A DNA stretch of 64,000 bases from Serratia fonticola (GTDB taxonomy: Bacteria > Pseudomonadota > Gammaproteobacteria > Enterobacterales > Enterobacteriaceae), in the NCBI RefSeq assembly GCF_006715025.1, contig NZ_VFMK01000001.1:1302001-1366000 (forward strand). Direction: 5' to 3'. The notes beneath the pieces are model-generated. The model ran no database searches and was not told the origin of the DNA. It was given only the letters and a program-made list of their open reading frames with translations. The stretch's first letter is position 1. Each line of letters starts with the position of its first letter. Position numbers and translations under genes: made by a program. Below are positions 1-8,611 of this stretch, one piece after another.

Positions 1-2
1 GT

Positions 3-350
3 GATGCTTCAATGGTGGATCATCCAGAGAAGTTGCCGCAGGCCAAATATCAGATCGAAGTGCCTGCCAAGCAGGCCGGGGTTGTCGCCAACATTGTTGC
101 CGATGAGATCGGCGTCGCGGCGATGTTGCTGGGGGCCGGGCGAGCCACCAAGGAAGACGATATCGACCTGGCCGTCGGCCTGATGATGCATAAGAAAGTC
201 GGCGATCGGGTGGCGGTTGGGGATTCGTTGGTCACCATCCACGCTAACCGTGAGGATGTGGCAAGCGTGATGGCGAAGATTTATGACAGCATCACCATTG
301 CCGATAAGGCGCAAGCGCCGAAGTTAATTCATACCATTATTACCGAATAA
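3..350 (+). CDS. pdp: pyrimidine-nucleoside phosphorylase, C-terminal part (cut by window start)
   Basis: This is the last 115 or so codons of a nucleoside phosphorylase that splits uridine or thymidine into base and pentose-1-phosphate in the cytoplasm. The visible part is the C-terminal alpha/beta (PYNP_C) domain, with the stretches IGVAAMLLGAGR and KEDDIDLAVG and the end LIHTIITE. These resemble the Bacillus Pdp enzyme more than E. coli DeoA, whose C-terminus differs clearly. The reading frame is open from base 3, so the start lies upstream of the window. A hairpin follows the stop codon, so it probably ends its transcript. The assignment to the Pdp branch is from memory of family sequences. 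Confidence 0.85.
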   Translation, partial: DASMVDHPEKLPQAKYQIEVPAKQAGVVANIVADEIGVAAMLLGAGRATKEDDIDLAVGLMMHKKVGDRVAVGDSLVTIHANREDVASVMAKIYDSITIADKAQAPKLIHTIITE

Positions 351-361
351 GCCTTTACTTG

Positions 362-400
362 CGTTCCCCTCTGTTTACAGCGGGGAACGTTTCTACTTTC
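362..400 (+). terminator. candidate terminator after pdp
   Basis: An eight-base stem, CGTTCCCC pairing with GGGGAACG around a 12-base loop, is followed by a T-rich stretch. It lies just after the phosphorylase stop codon and before the porin gene. Confidence 0.55.
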
Positions 401-457
401 ACCCTTTTACCTCACTAAAATATCTCTGGGTTATTAAATAGAAAACGGGACTTTTCT

Positions 458-1804
458 ATGAAAACAATAAAACACAATAAAATAAATAAACCGCTGGTGC
501 TGTTTACTCTGCTGTTTTCTTTACCGATCAATGCCGAAGAAATTAACCGAAACAACACGCTTTTTTCCAGCCTGATCAATGATAGCCATGCGGATCTCTC
601 TTTCCGCAATGTGTTTAAAAACCTGAGTACACAGGATTATGGCCAACGCTCAAACCAGACTGCCTGGGGGCAAGGGATCACCCTGGATTATCAGTCCGGT
701 TATTTTGCAGATATGCTGGGAGTGGATGCGTCTTATTATGGCGTAGTGAAATTGGCGGCTAGCGATGATTTTTGGGGCCGTAGCGTGTTGTATAACGATA
801 ATGGCCAAGCCAAAGGTTTTAATAAAATAGGCCAGATCTACCTGAAAGGGCGTTGGGGCGACGATGCAACCTATGCACACCTTTATTCTGGCTGGCAGCA
901 GATCAAAAAATGGGGGGCTCTGAACAACTCAACGCGTGCCATTCCAAGTACTTATCTGGGATGGCGCGGCGAAGCCGCGAGCGGGCCATTGCGGGTGCGC
1001 GGTGCCTATGTCACCCGTTACAGTGACAGGGATTCTCCGGATAAAATTCATTTCCGTACCGCAGATAAAAAAGAGATTAGCAGCATAACGACCGGTGAGT
1101 TGAGCTATAGCGCTCACGGCTATAGCGCGCTCTACTTCCTGGGGGAAAGTCATAACTACATGCAGCGCCACGGTGTGGAGCTGGGCTGGCAACCGGCATC
1201 CTGGGCCGATAATCGCCTCAAGTTGGCCAGCCAGTTGTATTACAACCACGGTTTGCAGGATTGGACCCGCATGTCTACCCGCAGCAAAACGTTTGATGAT
1301 GATGCCTATCATGCCGCGATGTATGCCGAATGGCGCGCCAATCGCTGGAAACACAAGGTTGGGGCGTCATACACCCGCGCTTCGCTCGATAACGGTAACG
1401 GGTTAGGGCGTTTTGAGTGGCACTTGGCCAAGCACAGCCGCGGCACGTTCAACTCGATGGCCGACAGTTGGGGTAACGACTATGTTGGCGATAAGGAAAA
1501 GATGCTGGCCTGGACGTTTGGCTATGCGGTATTACCCGAAATTGAGTTGGGGATGGTCACCAACTATGGTTGGGGAATGAAGTATCGTGGGCAGAAGATC
1601 GCGCGTGGGGAAACGTTAGTCTATTCCCGCTGGATGCCATCTCAGCCTGCGCTGAAAAACCTGGCGGTGCAGCTTTCCGGCGGTCCATCCTGGAACTATC
1701 AAAGCCAGAATAACCAGCCGAAACTGACCTCGGATGGTAAACCGATGCGGGCGCAGAATCATTCAATCGAGCTGCAAGTGGATTACAAGTTCAACCTGTT
1801 CTAA
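458..1804 (+). CDS. OprD-family outer-membrane porin
   Basis: A 448-residue outer-membrane channel. The first 26 or so residues form a signal peptide with a basic start, a hydrophobic core and a likely cut after LPINA. The mature part has the alternating aromatic/polar pattern of a beta barrel and ends in phenylalanine, as outer-membrane proteins do. The segment DYQSGYFADMLGVD near residue 70 is typical of the OprD family, which includes the chitoporin ChiP. OprD porins pass amino acids, peptides or sugars, and the substrate here cannot be read from sequence. The gene stands alone between two hairpins. The ATG start directly precedes the signal peptide. Confidence 0.85.
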   Translation: MKTIKHNKINKPLVLFTLLFSLPINAEEINRNNTLFSSLINDSHADLSFRNVFKNLSTQDYGQRSNQTAWGQGITLDYQSGYFADMLGVDASYYGVVKLAASDDFWGRSVLYNDNGQAKGFNKIGQIYLKGRWGDDATYAHLYSGWQQIKKWGALNNSTRAIPSTYLGWRGEAASGPLRVRGAYVTRYSDRDSPDKIHFRTADKKEISSITTGELSYSAHGYSALYFLGESHNYMQRHGVELGWQPASWADNRLKLASQLYYNHGLQDWTRMSTRSKTFDDDAYHAAMYAEWRANRWKHKVGASYTRASLDNGNGLGRFEWHLAKHSRGTFNSMADSWGNDYVGDKEKMLAWTFGYAVLPEIELGMVTNYGWGMKYRGQKIARGETLVYSRWMPSQPALKNLAVQLSGGPSWNYQSQNNQPKLTSDGKPMRAQNHSIELQVDYKFNLF

Positions 1805-1810
1805 TCGTGC

Positions 1811-1838
1811 TTGCCCCTCATCTTTGGGTGAGGGGCAA
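1811..1838 (+). terminator. hairpin after the porin gene
   Basis: A perfect ten-base stem (TTGCCCCTCA with TGAGGGGCAA) around an eight-base loop starts seven bases after the porin stop. There is no long T-run, so termination is likely but not certain. Confidence 0.45.
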
Positions 1839-1947
1839 TAGGCGATCCTTACCCTCAGATTGTGGCTTGAGCCGTCAAAAAAAACGTGCAATCATTGTGC
1901 AGATTCACGATCCGGTGATCTCCCATTATTGTCAGAGGATTACAGGC

Positions 1948-2064
1948 ATGACTGGTTTTGCTACTCAAGCGCCGTTGCGCACCAGACATCTGATGATGCC
2001 ATCACTCTGCCGTTGTGTTTCCCAAATGCCATCAATGCGACTACCGCTGCCCACTATGCGGTAA
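1948..2064 (+). CDS. candidate leader peptide in the speC leader
   Basis: A 38-codon reading frame with a fair ribosome binding site (GAGGA, eight bases before ATG) lies inside the 479-base gap before ornithine decarboxylase. Its product is rich in Arg, Met and Pro and holds a Cys-Arg-Cys pair. In E. coli the inducible decarboxylase speF is controlled by an ornithine-sensing leader peptide, SpeFL. This peptide does not visibly match SpeFL, so the parallel rests on position only. The rest of the gap, 2065-2283, holds short inverted repeats such as TGTGC/GCACA at 2236-2251 but no other convincing gene. Confidence 0.3.
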   Translation: MTGFATQAPLRTRHLMMPSLCRCVSQMPSMRLPLPTMR

Positions 2065-2283
2065 GGCTACCTGATGCTCGCTGTTAGGCATTATTAAAAA
2101 TAGAGCTGCGACTCTGATTTTACTGATGTCTATCGGACGCTGCCGATCCCAGTTCCCGATAGTTGCCTGATGCTCACCTGCATTGGTGGGCTATTGGCAC
2201 ATCACTTTGCCGGGGTAACCCTCGTTATCTCATTATGTGCTTTGTGGCACACCCTCATCCTTAACCGTTTGAGAGTCAGCATT

Positions 2284-4446
2284 ATGAAAGAATTGAAAAT
2301 AGCAACCAGCGCCAGCCTGGTGGCCAGCATCGAAACCCTACGCCAAATCGTGCGTGTGGAACAGACGGACTATACCGATGTGGCCGCAGTCGTGGTCTCC
2401 GTGAGTGATATCAATACCGGGATCCTGGAGGTCCTGAAAGCGACCGGCTTTGATATTCCAACGTTTGTTGCTGTTGACGGGGATGAGCATCTTTCCCCCG
2501 ATTATCTGCCGTTTATTTCCGGGGTATTTGCGCTTTCTGCCGCCACCAAAGCCTTCTATATGGCGCAACTGGAAGCCGCTGCCGATGCCTATGAACAGGC
2601 GTTGTTACCTCCGTTTTTCAAGACGCTGAAAACCTATGTGGAAATGGAAAACGCGACCTTCGCCTGTCCGGGCCACCAGGGCGGTGAGTTTTTCCGCAAG
2701 CACCCGGCGGGGCGCAAGTTCTTTGAATTTTACGGCGAGACGATTTTCCGTTCGGACATGTGCAACGCCGATGTGAAGCTGGGCGATCTGTTGATCCACG
2801 AAGGTTCGGCAAAAGATGCGCAAAAACACGCGGCGAAAGTGTTCAATGCTGACAAAACCTACTTTGTGCTGAACGGCACCTCGGCGGCGAATAAGGTGGT
2901 GACCAACGCCTTGCTGACGCGTGGCGATCTGGTGCTGTTTGATCGCAATAACCATAAATCCAATCACCATGGCGCGTTGATTCAGGCTGGTGCAACGCCG
3001 GTGTATCTGGAAACCGCGCGTAATCCGTTTGGTTTTATCGGCGGTATTGATTCCCAGTGTTTTAATGAAGGCTATCTGCGAGAGCAAATTCGCGAAGTCG
3101 CTCCAGAAAAAGCCAATGCGGCGCGGCCTTTCCGCCTGGCGATTATTCAACTCGGCACTTATGACGGCACGATTTATAACGCCCGGCAGGTGATTGATAC
3201 CATCGGTCATCTGTGTGATTACATCCTGTTTGACTCCGCCTGGGTGGGTTACGAAGGCTTTATTCCGATGCTCAAAGAGTGTTCGCCGTTATTACTGGAA
3301 CTGGACGAGCACGATCCGGGGATTTTTGTCACCCAATCGGTGCACAAACAGCAGGCTGGCTTCTCGCAGACTTCGCAGATCCACAAAAAAGATGACCATA
3401 TTAAAGGCCAGAAACGCCATTGTAATCATAAGCATCTCAACAATGCGTTTATGCTGCATGCTTCTACCAGCCCGTTTTATCCCCTGTTTGCGGCGTTGGA
3501 TGTGAATGCCAAGATGCATGCTGGTGCCGCAGGCCGCCGGATGTGGATGGAGTGCGTCAAGTTGGGGATCGAGACGCGTAAGCAGTTGCTGGAGCGCTGT
3601 TCTCAACTCAGGCCCTTTATCCCGCCGCAGGTAGCAGGTAAAGACTGGCAGGATCACGATACCGATCTGATTGCCAACGATGCGCGTTTCTTCAATTTTG
3701 TACCAGGGGAGAAATGGCACGGGTTTGAAGGCTATGCACAAGATCAGTATCTGGTGGATCCGTGCAAGCTGCTGCTGACTACGCCGGGCATTGCTGCGGC
3801 GACGGGGCAATACACCGAGTTTGGTATACCGGCGACTATTCTGGCCAACTTCCTGCGTGAAAACGGTATTGTACCGGAGAAGTGCGACCTCAATTCGATC
3901 CTGTTCCTGCTCACCCCAGCGGAGAGCCCGGCTAAAATGGCTCATCTGGTGGATATGCTGGTGCAATTCGAGCGCTATGTTGAGGAAGATGCGCCGTTAA
4001 GTGACGTATTGCCAACGGTTTACCGCAAAAATCAGCAGCGCTATCAAGGTTACACCATCCGCCAGTTATGCCAGGAAATGCACGATCTGTATGTCAGCTT
4101 CGACGTGAAGCAACTGCAAAAAGAGATGTTCCGCCAGGATCATTTCCCGCCGGTGGTGATGAATCCGCAAGATGCCAACGTTGAGTTTATCCGCGATAAC
4201 GTTGAACTGGTGCCTATCGCTCAGGCTGCCGGTCGTATTGCGGCTGAAGGGGCCTTGCCCTATCCGCCAGGGGTATTGTGCGTGGTGCCCGGCGAGGTTT
4301 GGGGTGGGGCGGTGCAACGCTACTTCCTGGCGCTGGAAGAGGGAATCAACCGTTTACCAGGGTTCTCGCCAGAGTTACAGGGGGTGTATATCGAGAAGAA
4401 AGATCACGGCTGGAAGCGAATTTTTGGCTATATGATCAAGCAGTAA
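2284..4446 (+). CDS. speC: ornithine decarboxylase
   Basis: A 720-residue PLP enzyme that turns ornithine into putrescine in the cytoplasm, the first step of polyamine synthesis. It is nearly identical along its length to E. coli SpeC (711 aa) and SpeF (732 aa). The N-terminal wing domain is followed by the aspartate-aminotransferase fold with the PLP lysine K355 in the motif SVHKQQAGFSQTSQ, then the C-terminal domain. The start at 2284 fits the family; an upstream in-frame start at 2170 would add 38 unrelated residues. The neighbourhood (mltC, yggX, mutY, trmB downstream) is that of E. coli speC, and there is no potE transporter behind it, so I prefer speC to speF. The long leader hints at post-transcriptional control. 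Confidence 0.9.
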   Translation: MKELKIATSASLVASIETLRQIVRVEQTDYTDVAAVVVSVSDINTGILEVLKATGFDIPTFVAVDGDEHLSPDYLPFISGVFALSAATKAFYMAQLEAAADAYEQALLPPFFKTLKTYVEMENATFACPGHQGGEFFRKHPAGRKFFEFYGETIFRSDMCNADVKLGDLLIHEGSAKDAQKHAAKVFNADKTYFVLNGTSAANKVVTNALLTRGDLVLFDRNNHKSNHHGALIQAGATPVYLETARNPFGFIGGIDSQCFNEGYLREQIREVAPEKANAARPFRLAIIQLGTYDGTIYNARQVIDTIGHLCDYILFDSAWVGYEGFIPMLKECSPLLLELDEHDPGIFVTQSVHKQQAGFSQTSQIHKKDDHIKGQKRHCNHKHLNNAFMLHASTSPFYPLFAALDVNAKMHAGAAGRRMWMECVKLGIETRKQLLERCSQLRPFIPPQVAGKDWQDHDTDLIANDARFFNFVPGEKWHGFEGYAQDQYLVDPCKLLLTTPGIAAATGQYTEFGIPATILANFLRENGIVPEKCDLNSILFLLTPAESPAKMAHLVDMLVQFERYVEEDAPLSDVLPTVYRKNQQRYQGYTIRQLCQEMHDLYVSFDVKQLQKEMFRQDHFPPVVMNPQDANVEFIRDNVELVPIAQAAGRIAAEGALPYPPGVLCVVPGEVWGGAVQRYFLALEEGINRLPGFSPELQGVYIEKKDHGWKRIFGYMIKQ

Positions 4447-4452
4447 TCGCCG

Positions 4453-4477
4453 GGGCGCCGAAAGGTGCCCTTGTTTT
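4453..4477 (+). terminator. terminator after speC
   Basis: A seven-base stem (GGGCGCC with GGTGCCC) closed by a GAAA tetraloop is followed by TTGTTTT. It starts six bases after the speC stop codon. Confidence 0.75.
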
Positions 4478-4553
4478 AATGGTCGGTATCAACAATGACA
4501 AGGGGGGATGTAGTCGCTAGAGTATGTAAAGTGGCATAACAATGAGTTGAGTA

Positions 4554-5672
4554 ATGAAAGATAAAAAATATGCAGCATGGATCGCGAGTGAAAAAAGGAA
4601 ATCCACGTTTCATAGTTTTGACTGGTTCTTGCTGGTTAATGCCTTGTTCTCTCTCTATTTGTTCATACAGCGTCTTAACACTGGCATGTATCACTCCTTA
4701 GCTCAGCTTGTACGTTCAAATCCGGCGATCGCTGGCGTGATGTTGGTAACCATTACCAGCTATATGATGTTAAGGCTGTTGCGACCTTCCGGCGAGAAAG
4801 TTTGTTGGTGGGTGTTGATCGTTAGCGTGATGGGGTTGGCGCTATGCTGGTGTGTCGTTTTTCATCATCTGATTGTTACCAACGGTGTGACGCTGGTCTA
4901 CCCATTATTGATTGGTTTGGTATTTGCCTCACTGATCCCGTTTTATCTCTCTCCCTTGCTACTTTTCCTGTTTGCTGGCCCGATATTGACGATGGCCATC
5001 AGTGAAAATATTTTCCTGCGTGCGGCGTTTTCAGTGGCGAATATTTATTCTTATTTACTGATGCTATTTCTGATCTACTCGGCCAAGCGCATGTTGGAGA
5101 AATGGTTCATGCTGGCAATAGAACGGGAGAGGGAAAATAAGAAATTGATTGAGCGTTTAGGTAAGCTGGCCAGCCGTGACCCGCTCACCGGGCTTGCCAA
5201 TCGCCGCTATTTCAGCAACTACTTTGACTCGGTATTTGCCAGGGAATCAGCCTATCAGGAAAGCTTTTCCGTGATCCTGATAGATGTGGATTTCTTTAAA
5301 AAATATAACGATTTTTACGGCCACCAGAAGGGGGACGAGTGCCTGATCCGACTGGCGGAAGGCTTTGGAAGTTGCGTACGCCGTTCGCAAGACCTGGTTG
5401 CCCGTTACGGCGGTGAAGAGTTTATTATTCTGTTGCCGAAATCCGATCGTACAGAGGCGATAGCCGTGGCGGAAAGGATAAAAGCACAGGTGGCTGCGCT
5501 GAGGATACCGCATGCGCAATCCGATGTCGGGCAATGGGTGACGGTGAGTCAGGGGATCGCACAGTGGCACGTCGGTATGGGGCGAGAACAGTTGATTGAG
5601 AAGGCCGATGCCGCGCTCTATGAGACCAAGGCGCGTGGGCGTAATGGCTATACGTTAGCTGAGCAGGAGTAA
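4554..5672 (+). CDS. membrane diguanylate cyclase (GGDEF)
   Basis: A 372-residue enzyme predicted to make cyclic di-GMP from two GTP at the inner membrane. Residues 20-185 or so are a run of about six hydrophobic segments and may sense an unknown signal. A short coiled linker (ERERENKKLIERLGKLA) leads into the GGDEF domain, which opens with DPLTGLANRR. The active-site loop GGEEF is at residues 286-290 and is intact, as is the metal-binding stretch IDVDFFKKYND. The product-inhibition site RxxD is present as RSQD, residues 277-280. It stands alone between two terminators. I cannot assign it to a named E. coli cyclase. Confidence 0.9.
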   Translation: MKDKKYAAWIASEKRKSTFHSFDWFLLVNALFSLYLFIQRLNTGMYHSLAQLVRSNPAIAGVMLVTITSYMMLRLLRPSGEKVCWWVLIVSVMGLALCWCVVFHHLIVTNGVTLVYPLLIGLVFASLIPFYLSPLLLFLFAGPILTMAISENIFLRAAFSVANIYSYLLMLFLIYSAKRMLEKWFMLAIERERENKKLIERLGKLASRDPLTGLANRRYFSNYFDSVFARESAYQESFSVILIDVDFFKKYNDFYGHQKGDECLIRLAEGFGSCVRRSQDLVARYGGEEFIILLPKSDRTEAIAVAERIKAQVAALRIPHAQSDVGQWVTVSQGIAQWHVGMGREQLIEKADAALYETKARGRNGYTLAEQE

Positions 5673-5718
5673 CGTGCCAATGCACTGCTCCCCCCTTATA
5701 AAGAGGAGAGCAGCAGTA

Positions 5719-5751
5719 GGGCGAAACGTCCTGTTTCGCCCTTGCGTTTTT
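5719..5751 (+). terminator. terminator after the diguanylate cyclase
   Basis: A perfect nine-base stem (GGGCGAAAC with GTTTCGCCC) with a five-base loop is followed by TTGCGTTTTT. It also separates the cyclase from the convergent mltC gene. Confidence 0.8.
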
Positions 5752-5760
5752 CCACTGTGG

Positions 5761-6837
5761 TTATCTTCTGCGGTAGTTTTTCTGGGCGTTATTAACCTTA
5801 ACCAGATAGCGTCGTGATTCACTTGCCGGATGCTTGGTGGTCAGGGTCTGATAGACATCTCCTGGCTGCATGCCGTTGATGATGCTGACCGCGCGCGCTT
5901 TATCACTGTTGAACACCCGCAATACGCTGCCAGCGCCGCCATTGTAGGCTGTGATCACCGCATAACGGCGTGAGGTCGAGTTCTGAATGCCTCCCAGATA
6001 ATTGTTCTGCAGGATGGCCAGATAGGCGGTACCGGTGTCGATGTTGTTTTCTGGATCGAACAGGTAGCTGCGGCTTGGCGTGCCCCATTTGCCTTTCATC
6101 TGGAAGACATCTTTACCGGCGGTATGCTGTACAACCTGCATCAGACCCAATGCGTCGGAACCACTTACCGCGTACGGGTTGAAGCTGGATTCGGTCTGCA
6201 TGATAGCCAGGATCAAGGATTCCTCGATGCCATATTTTTCAGAGGCTTTGCGCACCATTGGCAGATATTTATGCGCACGTTTATCCAGATGGTTCGGTAC
6301 CAGCTGTATGGTTACCGAATAAATCACGTGCAGGCCAGAGGTACGCCGCTTTAATTTATTTTGCAGCAGATAGTCGGCGAAGTGCGCCGCGCGCCATTCC
6401 CAGCGGATCGGCTGGCCGTTGTTATCCAGCACCTGGCCATACAGGAACGGCTCTTTGCTGATCTGGATATCGTTGGCATCGGAGTAAAGATCGATAGAAC
6501 CGGGATCGTCCCCCATCAGTAAGGTACTGATCACCGCCTGGCGCAGATGGGCAGCAGGATCGGTGGTGGCGATCGTCTCGACAGTAATGGTGCCCGAATC
6601 AAAGTTGATGTGGCTACGGGTTTGATATTGATCGGTATATTTGACGTAGTCTTTAGGCCCTGCGATCAGAACCTCGCTCAAACCCCAGATATTCTCGATG
6701 TTGTGGGCAAATTGGCCCATTAAAATGTCGAAGGCGTTGGTGTCTTTGATATAGGCCTCGTTGGCCACTTCATTTTTTTTGCCGGAACAGGAGATCAGCA
6801 AAGGCGCTATCACTAGCAAAGCTAAAATTTTCTTCAT
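5761..6837 (-). CDS. mltC: membrane-bound lytic transglycosylase C
   Basis: A 358-residue outer-membrane lipoprotein that cuts the glycan strands of peptidoglycan, leaving 1,6-anhydromuramic ends. The N-terminus is a lipoprotein signal with the lipobox LLISC, cut before Cys17. The C-terminal third is the SLT (lysozyme-like) domain, with the catalytic glutamate in the ESLILAIMQTESSF region and the following NPYAVSGSDALGLMQ motif. Length matches E. coli MltC (359 aa). It lies 123 bases downstream of yggX on the same strand, the usual mutY-yggX-mltC order. Confidence 0.95.
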   Translation of the reverse strand: MKKILALLVIAPLLISCSGKKNEVANEAYIKDTNAFDILMGQFAHNIENIWGLSEVLIAGPKDYVKYTDQYQTRSHINFDSGTITVETIATTDPAAHLRQAVISTLLMGDDPGSIDLYSDANDIQISKEPFLYGQVLDNNGQPIRWEWRAAHFADYLLQNKLKRRTSGLHVIYSVTIQLVPNHLDKRAHKYLPMVRKASEKYGIEESLILAIMQTESSFNPYAVSGSDALGLMQVVQHTAGKDVFQMKGKWGTPSRSYLFDPENNIDTGTAYLAILQNNYLGGIQNSTSRRYAVITAYNGGAGSVLRVFNSDKARAVSIINGMQPGDVYQTLTTKHPASESRRYLVKVNNAQKNYRRR

Positions 6838-6960
6838 CTTAAAGCCGTATTCGCGAAGAATTATAAGGATAAATACCCTGTTTACCTGAGTTGCAGCGTT
6901 GTTGGCGGCTGCACTCCAAGGACTTTAGGGTATAGGGGCCAGCGCCTGGCCCGTAAAACA

Positions 6961-7233
6961 TTACTGGCTCGGTGGCGTATAGCCTTCGATATGGACGTCG
7001 TGTCCCTCGAACAGGAACTTGACCATTTCTTCCTCCAGCAGTTTGCGGTCATCAACGTTCATCATATTGAGCTTTTTCTCGTTGATCAGCATGGTCTGCT
7101 TTTTCATCCACTCCCCCCAGGCTTCTTTGGAGATCTCGTTGTAGATGCGTTTGCCAATATCCCCCGGATAGAGCTGAAAGTCCTGTCCGTCGGCTTCACG
7201 TTGCAGGAAAGTACAAAAAATGGTTCGGCTCAT
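6961..7233 (-). CDS. yggX: YggX, Fe(II)-trafficking / oxidative-stress protein
   Basis: A 90-residue cytoplasmic protein almost identical to E. coli YggX, including the start MSRTIFCTFLQRE with its conserved Cys7. It is linked to protection of iron-sulfur clusters and to iron trafficking. Its start codon overlaps the mutY stop as ATGA, so the two are translationally coupled. This makes sense because MutY carries an oxidant-sensitive 4Fe-4S cluster. In E. coli YggX belongs to the SoxRS response; no SoxS site was identified here. Confidence 0.95.
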   Translation of the reverse strand: MSRTIFCTFLQREADGQDFQLYPGDIGKRIYNEISKEAWGEWMKKQTMLINEKKLNMMNVDDRKLLEEEMVKFLFEGHDVHIEGYTPPSQ

Positions 7234-8330
7234 GTTAATTCCTCATCAATGGCGCTGTTGCCAAATAAACCTGGTTGGATTGGGGACTGTTTCGCTAACT
7301 GCTGTAGCAGACGCTCGACAGGCGCAGCCAACCCGACCGATGGTGGCTGCGTTAAGTTATACCAGAGACCGGCACCCTCATCCATGGCGCTGCCTGCTTT
7401 GTCGATGTTCAGCCACATCGGCACAATATCCAGATGGAAATGACTGAAGGTGTGGCGGAACGCGGTTAACTGCTCAAGGCGTTGACCATTAAGGTTGCGT
7501 TGCTGGAGCCACTGCTCCAGATCTATCCGCGTACTGAACTGAGGGAAGCAGAATAATCCGCCCCATAAGCCTGAGCCGGGGCGCTGCTCCAGCCAGACGC
7601 CGTCGCCTTGTTGCAGCATTAAAAAGTAGGCGGTTTTTTCCGGCAGAGTCTGTTTGGGTTTTTTGCCCGGATAGTTGGCCCAACTGCTGTTGCCATTGGC
7701 GATGCAGCCGACGTTGAGCGGGCAGAGCTCACATTTGGGTTTGCTGCGGGTGCAGACCATCGCCCCCAGATCCATCATTGCCTGGTTGAATTGGCCGACG
7801 CCTTGTACAGGCGTGACGTCCTCGCTGATCTTCCACAGTTGGTTTTCCACCTCTTTTTTACCTGGCCAACCGGCGACCGCATAGCAGCGAGCCAGTACGC
7901 GCTTGACGTTGCCATCGAGAATGGGGTAGTGCTGCCCGAGGGCCAGAGAAAGAATGGCACCGGCGATAGAGCGGCCAACGCCAGGAAGATCGACGATTTC
8001 TGCAAATGTTGTCGGGAACTCACCGCCATGCTGTGCGACAATAGTCTGAGCCGCTTTATGCAGATTCCTGGCGCGGGCGTAGTAACCTAACCCGGTCCAC
8101 AGATGCAGCACTTCATCCAGCGGCGCTTCGGCGAGCGCTCGCACGTTCGGAAAACGTGCCATAAATCGCTGAAAATAAGGAATAACAGTGGCAACCTGAG
8201 TTTGTTGCAGCATTACCTCAGAGAGCCATACTTGATAAGGCGTTTTATCGAGTTGCCACGGCAGCGTTTTGCGGCCGTAGCGCTGGTACCAGTCAAGCAC
8301 GACGTGCGAGAACTGTTGCGCTTGCATCAT
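7230..8330 (-). CDS. mutY: A/G-specific adenine DNA glycosylase
   Basis: A 366-residue repair enzyme that removes adenine mispaired with 8-oxoguanine. The helix-hairpin-helix segment LPGVGRSIAGAI is followed by the catalytic aspartate in ILDGNVKRVLARCY. The iron-sulfur motif C-x6-C-x2-C-x5-C is intact (CTRSKPKCELCPLNVGC), and the C-terminal NUDIX-like domain contains TAFRHTFSHFHLDI. The frame extends upstream to 8474, but the family start MQAQQF corresponds to ATG at 8327 or 8330, so the extra 48 codons are rejected. The gene is divergent from trmB and overlaps yggX by four bases. Confidence 0.95.
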   Translation of the reverse strand: MMQAQQFSHVVLDWYQRYGRKTLPWQLDKTPYQVWLSEVMLQQTQVATVIPYFQRFMARFPNVRALAEAPLDEVLHLWTGLGYYARARNLHKAAQTIVAQHGGEFPTTFAEIVDLPGVGRSIAGAILSLALGQHYPILDGNVKRVLARCYAVAGWPGKKEVENQLWKISEDVTPVQGVGQFNQAMMDLGAMVCTRSKPKCELCPLNVGCIANGNSSWANYPGKKPKQTLPEKTAYFLMLQQGDGVWLEQRPGSGLWGGLFCFPQFSTRIDLEQWLQQRNLNGQRLEQLTAFRHTFSHFHLDIVPMWLNIDKAGSAMDEGAGLWYNLTQPPSVGLAAPVERLLQQLAKQSPIQPGLFGNSAIDEELT

Positions 8331-8463
8331 AAGCGAGTTCGCTATCCGGCAGTAAATGATGCGCGATTGCAGCATAGAGTGATGATGCTGTAAACCGGAA
8401 CTTTCCTGCAAGCACGGTGATGAACGCTTGCTAAACCAGGGTATCTTTGCATAATGCGCGTTT

Positions 8464-8590
8464 CTACTCGTCATACTTCAAGTTACATGTGCGTTGGCTG
8501 TGCTTGCTCACTCCAGTCTCAGGGCCCTCTATGCGCCTGGGGACTCTCTAGCCTGCCGCCGGCCTGTAGCTCGAATGACCCTAATTGGCA
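8464..8590 (-). repeat. degenerate ERIC element
   Basis: About 127 bases between mutY and trmB follow the ERIC consensus in reverse orientation, from CATACTTCAAGTTACATG near the left end to CTCGAATGACCCTAA at the right. The centre is diverged. It ends about 20 bases before the trmB start, so it may be transcribed as part of the trmB leader. Confidence 0.6.
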
Positions 8591-8611
8591 GCCAAACAGA
8601 CAGAAAGCACT

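Noticed and set aside
2170..2283. 38-residue N-terminal extension of ornithine decarboxylase
   Set aside because: The family start matches ATG at 2284; the extension is hydrophobic and unrelated to the family.
8331..8474. N-terminal extension of mutY
   Set aside because: MutY proteins begin at MQAQQF or similar; the extension is not conserved and partly runs into the ERIC repeat.
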